Assembly (NCBI GenBank): GCA_012845835.1
Contig: JABAKD010000009.1
Coordinates: forward strand, 10,903,785-10,967,784
Origin: Undaria pinnatifida
Taxonomy: Eukaryota > Sar > Phaeophyceae > Laminariales > Alariaceae
Reading direction: 5' to 3'
DNA: 64,000 nt
The translations under genes were made by a program, and so were the position numbers. Position 1 is the stretch's first letter, and each line of letters opens with the position of its first letter. The notes below the pieces were generated by a model. It had not been told where the DNA came from and did no database searches. It was given only the letters and a program-made list of their open reading frames with translations. Below are positions 55,203 to 64,000 of the stretch, piece by piece.

Positions 55203-57650
55203 GGAATTTGTACTTGCAACAGCAGTCACGGGCTCTCCTATACTAGGACCACCACCCAAAACACCACCTGCTATAGGGACTCCTTCCGCTATAGCATCAC
55301 CACCATCTTCTTCGTCACCAACACCACACACACCCTTCCCGCTTCGCCACCCAACTCATCGCACCTCTTAAATCCATGTCCCTGTCCCCTGGCCCCCCGG
55401 TGATGCTGCCCATACTGCTGGCCATGGAACCTGTCGTCACGGGGACCTCTTGGGTGATGACTACCTTCTGGTCCGGAGAAGTTAGTGCTGCCTCTTCCCG
55501 GGCCATCTGTCCTGTGCTGAGGGTGGGAAAACTGCGGCGGATGTGCTGGCCCTACCGGCGTCATGGAGATGGTGGGAGACGAAGACGATCCCCCTCCAAC
55601 CGGTGGCGCTGAAGAAGTTTCTCCCATGCACGCCAAAGCCATCCCTTGTATGTCTTGATGGGACATGCCCGGGCAGGACGCTTGTACCATTTTGTAGAGC
55701 TCTATTTGGCGCCTCATGCGCGCCACCACAGGATCGTCACTAGCCACCTCCGCCGCTGGTTTTGTGGTATGTGCCGTGGTGGTTTCCCCAGGCACGGAAA
55801 GTGGCCTGAGCGGGAGTGACGCAACAGGAGGGGCAGGCAGAGTGACAGCTGGAGTGGAAGCTGTCGTGGCCAACGATGATGTCACCCGCACAGCAGCAGT
55901 GGCTGCTGCCGCCGACGAACTTGCAGCTTCCGCTGCCGCCTCCGCCGAAGACGCAGCAACAGAAGAAGGTGCGGATGCCGCCATTTCTCGCGCCAAGCCC
56001 GCTCGAGCCTCTACGTGGCGCTGTGAGGGTTTCCACTCCCTCGTGGGCAAAATCGGCTTGCCCGCCGCATCTGCTGCACGGACAGCCGGGACTCGCGCCG
56101 CCTCCCGCTGCGCCCTTTTAGCATATGTTTCAGCCGTGGCGGCAGCTGCGGTCGCGACGGCTTTTTCCAGAAGTTGTTTCTGCTGTCTTTCTTCAGCTAC
56201 AGCCCGGCGCAACAGATCAGTGGTATTTCCATGTATTGCATCATAAGCGATCTTATTTTCACGCTCCTGTTCTTCCTGGACCCTGACCTGTTTGGCCAAC
56301 GCCTGGGAAATATTCCGTTCCTCCTTCCTTGCCTTGCCCCGCTGTAATGCAATATCCTGCAGCTGTCGTTCCAAATCCCGACGCTCCTTGGTAAGACGAC
56401 GATGAGTGGCTTCTAGGGTTGCTAAATCAGGAGAGGCTTGGGCTAGCCTAGTCTTGGCCGCTGCAAACTCAGCAGCAGCACGGTCGACTTTAGCACGCGA
56501 CTTAAATGCCTCTTCCTGCAGTCCTGAATTATTTTGCTTCGCGGTCGTGAGGAACGTCCGCGGGAACGACCAGGGGAAAGCAGACAAGCAAATCTATTAG
56601 CGGTGGTAACGGCTGGACGCGGCCAGGCCTCCGAGGACACAGAGTCAACACGAACTGCTACTCTTGTCGGTGAACCCGAATCAGAATCCGAGTCTGAATA
56701 CACCGGGATGTCGGTGCTGCTGTAACTTCCAAAGGAGTATTTTTCATCGGCAGCTTCCTGCATCGCCCGTTCGGCCGCGTCCGCGGCATTTAATTCCGCC
56801 TGAATGGCGCGAGCTAGCATTTCGTCCGTCTCATATCGGCGACGAGTGACAGCTACGGGGGACGCCACAGCTGCTCCCCCAACCCCTTCGGGCTCCACCT
56901 TCACCCTTTGGGTGCGTTTATCATGAACTACAACGGGCACGATGGCCCCTTCAGGCCCTGCTCCCGTGGTTACCAGGCTCGCATGAGGGTCGAAACCTAC
57001 TGCCCGCATGCGATCTTCATGCGACCAACCCAACCGTGAAAATAACATACTCAAATCGGCAACATCTGATTCCGACGGCGGACGACCTAACTCAGACAGA
57101 GCTCTTACCGCGGCAACTGGCGCAGACACAGTAGGAGGCGAGGAGGCTGCAACAGGTCCAGGCGCTGGGCCCTTTCCCTCCGGCGAGGGCGGAACGACGG
57201 GGGAAGGCGGGGTGACGTTTCCTCCCTTCCCTCCCTTGCCAGGCGGGGAGGACGGGCGGGCTTCGGGCGATTTGACTGCAGCAACATCCCGGTACGACAT
57301 AAAACGCACAGGAAAATCCAGGAGATATTTTGGTGGTAGCGACATTGGTGGGGGTGTTGGGATGGGGTGTGACGAGAGTACCCCAACACGCGAGGATGGA
57401 CTACCCTGGCCCGATTGAGTAGCAACATCCCGGTACGACATAAAACGCACAGGAAAATCCAGGAGATATTTTGGTGGTAGCGACATTGGTGGGGGTGTTG
57501 GGATGGGATGTGACGAGAGTACCCCTACACGCGAGGATGGACTACCCTGGCCCGATTGAGTACTATCGTCGCTACTCCCGTGGCGAGAACGTGGCTTGTT
57601 CGGCAAAAAATCCGCAAGGCTACGGGCGGAAGGGCGTGGCGGTGAATCTT
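55203..57650 (-). pseudogene. gag region, right arm (sense orientation)
   Basis: 2,448 bp. Frame 57,606-56,443 encodes a Pro/Ser-rich part (GGNVTPPSPVVPPSPEGKGP), then DRMRAVGFDPHASLVTTG and an Asp/Ser-rich part. Frame 56,587-55,289 encodes a long coiled coil (RLTKERRDLERQLQDIALQR), an Ala-rich stretch and RRQIELYKMVQASCPGMSHQ. The switch between the two frames is about 53-145 bp into their overlap near 56,540. The same overlap exists in the left arm. Function as a retroelement capsid-like protein is inferred from position; no CCHC knuckle is seen. Confidence 0.75.
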
Positions 57651-58226
57651 TTTGGGCCGAAAAATTGTGTACGCCGGTTGGTTTTTGCTCGCTTTTTGAG
57701 CCGAAATAGTACGTACACGAGGAGTTTGCTGACTCGTAGTTGCTGGCAACCCGCTACCGCCGTGTTGCATGTCTGTACTGGTACGACGTGAGGCAACACT
57801 GCCATCATGACTGTGAGGTACGTAACGTGGCGACGACATCCTCATACTCAAAGCAGTATCCGACGGAGCAAGAGAAGGAGTAGGCGACGAGGCAGCGCTA
57901 GACGGTGAAACATCATTTTGTATCATCATGCTACTCGTGGCTTTTTGGTCAGATGCGCTACTCGGTTCATGACGACGATAAAGCTCACGGCCCTCAACCC
58001 CATCGACCGTTTTATCTGTAGGTTTAGTCGGGCTACCACGGGTACTCCCACCCGATGAACCAGGATCAACCCCCTGAGAACGCCCGACAGCGTCGCGCGC
58101 CTGCGCACGCGCCGCCCTACTTTGAGACCTCGTCCGAGGAACGCTAACGGACAGGTCTACCCCCTGCCGATGAGCATCCCTCCCCTTCCCCAAACTCTGC
58201 TTACCCATTTTGTTGGCAGAAGACAT
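57651..58226 (-). CDS. gag N-terminus (unique, outside the palindrome)
   Basis: ATG at 58,226, about 48 bp inside the 5' LTR. The protein begins MSSANKMGKQSLGKG and is basic, Ser/Thr/Pro-rich (SVPRTRSQSRAARAQARDAV, SSASDQKATSSMMIQNDVS). It enters the duplicated region in the wrong frame: a one-base shift at the run TTTTTCGGCCCAAAAAG (about 57,650-57,665) separates it from the next gag frame. Confidence 0.65.
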
Positions 58227-58274
58227 ATTTTCCCGATGAACCTAGAAGGACACAGAACTACTCGACGACGCCGC
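58227..58274 (-). other. Leader between 5' LTR and gag
   Basis: 48 bp. Read on the minus strand, it starts GCGGCGTCGTCGAGTAG right after the LTR. There is no TGG start, so a conventional tRNA 3'-end primer site is not evident. An internal tRNA segment could serve as primer. Confidence 0.45.
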
Positions 58275-59001
58275 TGAAAGGAGATGGAGTCTCGCTGACT
58301 CCTTCGTTGATGCTGATGTATATACTGGTTGCTGATGTTCGTGGTGTCGGTACAGTGGCTCAAGATCAAGGAAAATTAACTTTTATCAATGTCTCTGCCG
58401 CAATGGTTGAGAGCAGGGAAGTGACGAGACTGATCCGATGTGGCTCGTTTTCCTTGCTCATTTTGCTCCAAATTGCTACATAACTCTTCCTAGCAGTACT
58501 TCAACAGCACCTGTAGGAAGAGCAGGCTCTCCTCAGATAACTGTTACTTAACGCCTACATAGACTACCTTCACTAGCAAAGACTCACTTCTTCTCAAGCT
58601 TCCCGTGACTCCTCTGTCCTTGCTCTGTCTAGCCTTGCTACTTTCGTCTCCAACTGACACTTGTCTTTCCTCTCTTTGAGATTATCCTCTTTTCTCTGTG
58701 CAATAACCCATGAAAATGTCACCAAACTACTGAGTTTTAGTGTACATTTTCCTGTTGGTTCCTCTCAGTTCATAATTAATCTCTTCCTGCCTTAATTCGG
58801 TAAAACCTGTCATTCCTCATGAACTAAATTCCGTCATAAAACAACTGAACAAAGAGGATAGCCGGAATTCTTGCTCATGAAGAAATTGCATTTTCCCTGA
58901 TCAAACATCCAATTCTTCTAAATTGAAACCTTCTGTCTCCAGTCTCATCGCAAATGAACCTTTTCTATACTAATTCCTAGTAAATTCCCAATCTCACCAC
59001 A
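58275..59001 (-). repeat. 5' LTR (right)
   Basis: 727 bp, same ends as the left LTR. Confidence 0.95.
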
Positions 59002-59474
59002 ATTGAACTTTCGAATTGCTTTTTGGCCACTTGAGCCATGGACAAAGCCATGGACACGAGACCACAAGCGCGCCTGCGTCAACAGCAAGCACAACAACAC
59101 CAGGACCAATCACAGCAGCGTCCAGCCGTCGCCGCTCGCCGTGCGCAGAATCGGCAACGCAAGCGCTTTTCGCTTGGCCAAACAATGGCGAATCCTGCCG
59201 GGGACGACTCGCTTGCCCCCCCTCGCTTTTTCTTCGTCGCTGCCTGCTTTTTTTTTTTTTTCGAACTCCAACTATATTGAACTTTCGAATTGCTTTTCGG
59301 CCACTTGAGCCATGGACAAAGCCATGGACACGAGACCACAAGCGCGCCTGCGTCAACAGCAAGCACAACAACACCAGGACCAATCACAGCAGCGTCCAGC
59401 CGTCGCCGCTCGCCGTGCGCAGAATCGGCAACGCGAGCGCTTTTCGCTTGGCCTAACAATGGCGAATCCTGCCC
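59002..59474 (+). repeat. Tandem 274-bp duplication with an open frame; contains the empty target copy
   Basis: Two copies begin at 59,002 and 59,276 (ATTGAACTTTCGAATTGCTT). Each carries a plus-strand frame starting MDKAMDTRPQARLRQQQAQQ and RRAQNRQ, a Gln/Arg-rich stretch of about 55 residues. The sequence CCAACTATATTGAACTTTCG at 59,269-59,288 is the uninterrupted form of the retroelement's insertion site. Whether the frame is expressed is unknown; an uncharacterised exon duplicated in tandem is possible. Confidence 0.8.
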
Positions 59475-60590
59475 AGCCCGAGAGCATTGTAACCAACAAA
59501 TCGGCTGCTGCTCGCCTGTCAGGTGTATTGCTCTACGTACTATTGCTGCATTGCTGTACTGCTGTACTGGGTAGGTTCGTGGGTGCATGGTGGGTGGTGG
59601 GTGGGTGGTGGACGGCGACTCGCCCGCTCCGCGAGATGGCCGAGTATCGTCAAAAAAGGAATTCCCCCCCGTCTGTTTCCTGTTTCATACAAGGTCCTCA
59701 AGAACCAACTAACTACGCCGCGCGTACCAGGTGTACTGCTGTACGTACTGCTGCACTGCTGTCCTGCTGTATGTAGTAGAGGTTTGGTCGGTGGGTGGGT
59801 GGAGTGTACACTGCGTCGTCCGTGGTGGGTGGGTGGGCCGTTCTGTACGTGGGAGTCTTTTTGCGTCCTGTGGGGGATGAACCTTTTTTTTTGTTTCTAC
59901 AATACCGGCCTCCCACTGGTGCTTGGGAGTACCACCGTCCCCACTGCTGCACTCCTCTGTCCTTTACTACCGTACGTACTGCTGCACTGCCGTACTGCTG
60001 CCGTGTTATCTTTTTTTTTTGGAATACTTACATACAGAGGGTGATACCTTTACTGGTGCGTACGTACTGCTGCATTGCCGTACTGCTGCCCTACGATTGT
60101 TTTGTTTTTTTACAGCACCAATTTGTTTTTGTCCGCCATACCGGCCGGCAACAAGCATATTTCGGGAGTACCACCAGCCCGAGAGCATTGTAACCAACAA
60201 ATCGGCTGCTGCTCGCCTGTCAGGTGCATTGCTCTAGGTACTGCTGCATTGCTGTACTGCTGTACTGGGTACGTTCGTGGGTGCATGGTGGGTGGTGTTC
60301 TGCTGTGCTGTACGTACTGCTGCACTGCTGTTCTGATGTACGTACTGCTGCACTGCTGTTCTGCTGTATGTAGTAACGGTTTGGTCGGTGGGTGGGTGGA
60401 GGGTGCACTGCGTCGTCCGTGGTTGGTGGGTGGGCCGTTCTGTACGTTTTTTTTTTGCTGTTTCCTGTTTCATAAGAACCAACCAGCTAACTGCGCCCCG
60501 CGTACCAGGTGTATACTGCTGTGCGTACTGCTGCACGGCTGTTCTGATGTACGTACTGCTGCACTGCTGTTCTGCTGTATTATAAAAAAT
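59475..60590. repeat. Tandem block of GTACGTACTGCTG-type repeats, right (inverted to 45,780-46,560)
   Basis: Two longer units (59,475-60,115 and 60,120-60,590) in opposite orientation to the left block. They include GGGAGTACCACCAGCCCGAG and GCATTGTAACCAACAAATCG, which match 46,480-46,520 inverted. Confidence 0.88.
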
Positions 60591-61043
60591 GAAAATACAC
60601 TCCAGCTGTGAGATCGAAGATTTCGTCGAAACTCATCTTTGCAAGCTGTGTGTGATACTCCGATCGCGCGCATTACGAGTTGTGTGTCCTCATTAAGGAT
60701 ATAGGTCGGCGACTCCCCTTACAACTGCAGTGTAGCTATCAGGGTCAACAGGATGATTTTAGTCAGTCTGTGCGCGGAAACTATAAAACCCGTTTCTGAG
60801 GGGGACAAAATCTGACAGCTGTGAAGGGAAATGTATCCTTTTATCAAGTGGATCTTGTAAGTCGAATAACCGGTGAGGGGGGTGGGGCGGAGTTTTGAAG
60901 GACGTGGGGGCCTGGTTTTGATCAAAAGCGAGCGGGTTTGGAGGGGGGGGGGGGGGGGGGAAAGGGGGCAATTTGTGCATGTAAGCTATAAATCCTTTCG
61001 AGGGGATAAATCTGACGGTTTTGGCACCAGTATTATTGGGGGC

Positions 61044-61075
<32 letters not shown>

Positions 61076-61199
61076 CTCAATATGTGCCTGGAAACTATAC
61101 ATTATTTTGAGGGGAAAAATGTGACGGTTTTGGAAATAATACATCAGTTTATCATGTATATCCTGGGGTAAGTCGTACAATCAGTGAGTAAAAAGATGT
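60591..61199. repeat. Dispersed family D copy followed by G-rich degenerate repeats
   Basis: 60,595-60,825 is a long family D copy matching 38,405-38,640 and 47,108-47,200. Behind it, three decayed units share GGAAACTATA and TCTGACGG(T/C)TTTGG. They carry G-runs at about 60,942-60,960 and 61,044-61,072. Confidence 0.78.
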
Positions 61200-61608
61200 A
61201 GTAAAGGTTTGGTCGGTGGGTGAGTGGAGGGTGCACTGCGTCGTCCGTGGTGGGTGGGTGGGCCGTTCTGTACGTGGGAGTCTTTTTGCGTCCTGTGGGA
61301 GATGAACCCTTTTTTTTTTCTACAATACCGGCCTCCCACTGGTGCTTGGGAGTACCACCGTCCCCACTGCTGCACTCCTTTGTCCTTTACTACCGTACGT
61401 ACTACTGCTGCCGTGTTATCATTTTCGTGCTGCAAAACTTACATAATCTACAGAGGATGATACCTTTACTAGCGTACGTTCGGCGGCATTGTCGAACTGC
61501 CCTGTTATTATTTTGTTCTTTTAGTACTTGATAAAGAGGATACAGCACCAATTTGTTTTTGTCCGCCATACCGGCCGGCAACTGGCATATTTTGGGAGTA
61601 CCACTAGT
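61200..61608. repeat. Outer inverted repeat, right arm
   Basis: Reverse complement of 45,378-45,802, ending GGAGTACCACTAGT. Confidence 0.85.
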
Positions 61609-63830
61609 TGCCTATAATACTTCTCCATAGAGTATTCTTGGGGAAAAGAACCACCAACCGATGCGATACAGCGAGTTAATGTGAGAACAACAACAAAACA
61701 ACAACAACAACAATAACAACAACAACGTACGAGGTAATAAGGAACAAGGTAAGAAAGGCAGGCTGATATTTGCGAGAAAGTAAAAAATGCGGAAGACGTT
61801 AAGCTGAAGTTAGTGTAGAACGCGCCCTAAAGAAACTCAGTCTGGGTCGTTATTTCTGTTTCTTGTTGGGTTCCCTGTCCTTTGTCCTGTACTGCCGCTG
61901 CTGTATAGATTCACTGGGGGTGCGGGATCTTTAGTCTTACGTTTTTAGCTTGGTCTGTGCTCCAGTACATTTCATTTTTTGTTTTATTTTTATCGTTGTT
62001 TTTATTTGTTTTCTTATTTTGTTTTTGTTTTTTGTTTTTGTTTTGTTTTTGTTTATTTCGTATTTCTCTCTTCCAATGTATTTCTGTTGCTGACGTATGT
62101 ATGTTGTGCCTGTCGTACCCAGTACTAGGGCATGACATTGCGTTGTCGAATGCATTACGATGCATTATCTCTGTGTCGTAGCTTGTGACCACAGAGCTGA
62201 TCTTTCTAGGGTGAGGAATCAGTACGGACACTGGGTGTGCTGGATGTCGACGAGTAGAAGAACGGTTTAATGTGAAGAACACACACACACACACACACAC
62301 ATAGGCGGCTCGCGAGATTGTTGTTGTCTCACATTAGCTCTTATCAAACATCTAGAGTCCGTGGTGACACAAAGGTGCTGGAGCCCTATTAATAGGAAGA
62401 TCCGAAAAACCAAATGAAATCAAAATTCGTCCGGGAAATACTGCGCTTTCCCGCCTAAAAACGCACGATACGAAGAAGGCGCACAAGTGAAATGATCCAA
62501 TGTTCCAACTGAACTTTCATGGCCGCGGGTGTCCTCTCAACTGCGGCATAAAGTTCCCCCGTTCCCACAACCACGAAACCAACTCGCGGATACAAACTAC
62601 AACGGTTGGGCTGCCTGCACCGTACGAACCGCACGGTAATCGTGAGCACAGACGAACGCGCCTGCTGTCTGGAGTGCTATCAGAGTATCGTTCGCGGGCA
62701 TGCAGTGAAAAAAGGGCAATCGAACCAAAAACCATACAAAACATCAATGATCGCCCCGTCTTTCCGAGTTATCTGCAGCAGCTCTGAGCTACGACGCCCG
62801 TGCCTGAAAAGTGAAAATTGCGGGGGGTCGTTCCCCATGAAGGGTATACAACTCTACCAATACTACAAAAATCAGTGACTTAAGTAACATGTTGTACTAC
62901 TGCCTCGTAAAAAAACCCTGAAAAATGACGATCGTTGCTCTCTTGATGATGGTGTGCGTACGGGTCGTGGGTCTCCGTGTGCCATTCTCCTGCTGTCGTT
63001 CTCCATGGCCGTCTCATCGCCTTAGCTCACTCGGCCCGCTCATTCGCACTTGCTCTCGTTGACGCGCAATTCCAATCGGTTCCCATTCTCCCCCGTCCTA
63101 AAAGACAAAATGCTCCTCGCAGCTTGCGGTGCTGATCTGAAAAACAAAAGTTCTCATTCAGGGAGATTTAATGCGTCTCTTCCCCGCCCGTCGACGCTTA
63201 GTCGCCCTCCTCCTCCGTCGTCGATTCCAGCCTCCTGCCGGCGCAGTTCCCTCTGCTCAAACCAAGACTGCGCCGTAGTGTGGCTCGTGGTGGCGCCTGC
63301 CTCCGATGCTTGATGCCGGCGACGTTCCGGGTTGCAACCACACCCAAATCAAGTTAGGTTTTAGGCGATTTTGGCTGGATTGCGGAAAATCGAGAAATTT
63401 TGTGGGCCCCACGCGGCCGCAACCTCTGAAAATTTTATCACGACCGGACTGACATCCTTTTTCATGGCGATGATTCCAGGAAATATCTAGAAATCTAGGA
63501 ATATCTACCTCGTACCGGTACCAGGTACCTGGTACGTATGTATATAAAACTATATACCTAAACCTCGCCCCCGTCGGACGTCTCGCTCGGCATATCCTCC
63601 CCCCTCTCAGCCCTTCTCAGCCCGTAATTGCCGAAAAGAAAATTAGTTGCTGGGGAAAAGAACCGTCCCGGAGTTCCTTGCCTTCCTTGCTTTCCCTAGT
63701 CTCATTCTTACTTACTTTTTAGCTCTCATTCTCTGATCTTTACTGCTTGCTCTCTGATATTTTTATTTTGCTTTTTCAGCAACTTCTTTTTTTTACTTTT
63801 ATTTGAAGTTGGCCAAGTGCTGGCTGTTGA
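61609..63830. other. Intergenic, nothing firm
   Basis: Short AAC run (61,688-61,725), a GTTTTT-rich stretch (61,975-62,055) and an AC dinucleotide run (62,281-62,300). Possible coding-like minus-strand fragments at 62,455-62,649 (RVGFVVVGTGELYAAVERTP) and about 63,165-63,310 (SHTTAQSWFEQRELRRQEAG) have no recognised family. TACCAGGTACCTGGTA lies at 63,513-63,528. Confidence 0.35.
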
Positions 63831-64000
63831 GAGGGAATTGCCGTTGACGGCTGCAAACAACTTGAATTTGAAATTTGCCGGATCGGCAATAATAACAATT
63901 TGAAGTTGAAATTTGCGAAGCGGACCAAGGCTAGTGCGGGAGGAGGCTCCGCCAACAGTGGGGGTGGTGGAGGTTCAGGATCAGGCGTGTGGAAGCTGGT
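63831..64000 (+). CDS. Open frame running off the window end
   Basis: After a TGA at 63,828-63,830 the frame stays open to the last base: CKQLEFEICRIGNNNNLKLK, FAKRTKASAGGGSANS and a Gly/Ser-rich end. An alternative frame (VGQVLAVERELPLTAANNLN) is open until about 63,903. A TTTTTCAG acceptor-like site at 63,772-63,779 lies upstream. It is likely an exon of a gene beyond the window, but the frame is uncertain. Confidence 0.3.

Larger units (their letters stand above)
47800..59001 (-). mobile_element. Ty3/gypsy chromovirus-like LTR retrotransposon, rearranged and defective
   Basis: 11.2 kb, minus orientation, bounded by LTRs starting TG and ending CA and flanked by the 4-bp duplication ATTG (47,796-47,799 and 59,002-59,005). 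Minus order: 5' LTR, gag start 58,226, gag region, inverted second gag region, RT fragment, RNase H, integrase, chromodomain, purine tract, 3' LTR. The order RT-RNase H-integrase and the chromodomain identify the Ty3/gypsy side. Protease and the N-terminal half of RT are missing, and pol is interrupted by several stops and frameshifts. The LTRs differ by about ten substitutions and two indels by my reading, so insertion is fairly recent relative to the pol decay. Confidence 0.95.

Noticed and set aside
54152..56246. 176-residue Ala-rich frames antisense to gag in both arms
   Set aside because: Shadows of the GC-rich gag frame. The coiled-coil frame is the coherent one.
55203..57650. Palindrome as a simple library or assembly fold-back artefact
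   Set aside because: The two arms differ by a 6-bp and a 2-bp indel and several substitutions, which an exact self-copy would not show. A join of two haplotypes is still possible and is noted in the finding.
1..64000. Bacterial, plasmid or phage origin
   Set aside because: No operons, ribosome-binding sites or compact gene layout. GT-AG introns, LTR, LINE and SINE elements are decisive for a nuclear eukaryotic genome.

Overview
This is nuclear DNA from a repeat-rich eukaryote. The evidence is a protein-kinase gene split into nine or ten small exons with GT-AG introns, a LINE with a zinc-knuckle tail, tRNA-derived SINEs, miniature inverted-repeat elements, a chromodomain-bearing Ty3/gypsy element, CCCTAA-like interstitial telomere motifs and dense micro- and minisatellites. 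A protist or alga is my best guess. The lineage cannot be fixed from sequence alone, and nothing suggests a bacterial or viral replicon.

Layout. 1-3.7 kb: repeats and low-complexity DNA, no gene. 3.7-17.3 kb: one minus-strand AGC-family Ser/Thr kinase gene, with the glycine loop at 17.2 kb and the hydrophobic motif and stop at 3.7 kb. Its introns hold a different microsatellite each, plus a MITE, a minisatellite and a decayed LINE. A 672-bp phase-matched open exon lies between the DFG and APE exons and would insert about 224 residues into the activation segment. The N-terminal exon(s) were not found. 17.3-45 kb: mostly repeats. These include several copies each of two related MITE families, a miniature TTAA-ended family, a SINE family with two different tRNA-like heads on one body, other dispersed families, a higher-order tandem array and a strong excess of the 9-mer TACC(A/T)GGTA. 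Scattered among them are a few short unidentified coding-like blocks and an ING-like N-terminal exon at 44.9 kb.

45.4-61.6 kb: a nested set of inverted repeats. At its core sits an 11.2-kb Ty3/gypsy chromovirus-like element (47,800-59,001, minus orientation) with TG...CA LTRs, a 4-bp ATTG target duplication and an unoccupied copy of its target sequence 270 bp away. Inside it, the gag region is present twice as a near-perfect 2.45-kb palindrome with a 9-nt spacer. This palindrome has replaced protease and the N-terminal half of reverse transcriptase. The remaining pol (RT palm, RNase H, integrase, chromodomain, extra C-terminal domain) carries several frameshifts and stops, so the element is dead or non-autonomous. 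61.6-64 kb: little of note except an open frame running off the right end.

The kinase is the only gene whose product can be named with confidence. Most of the rest is a record of mobile-element activity.
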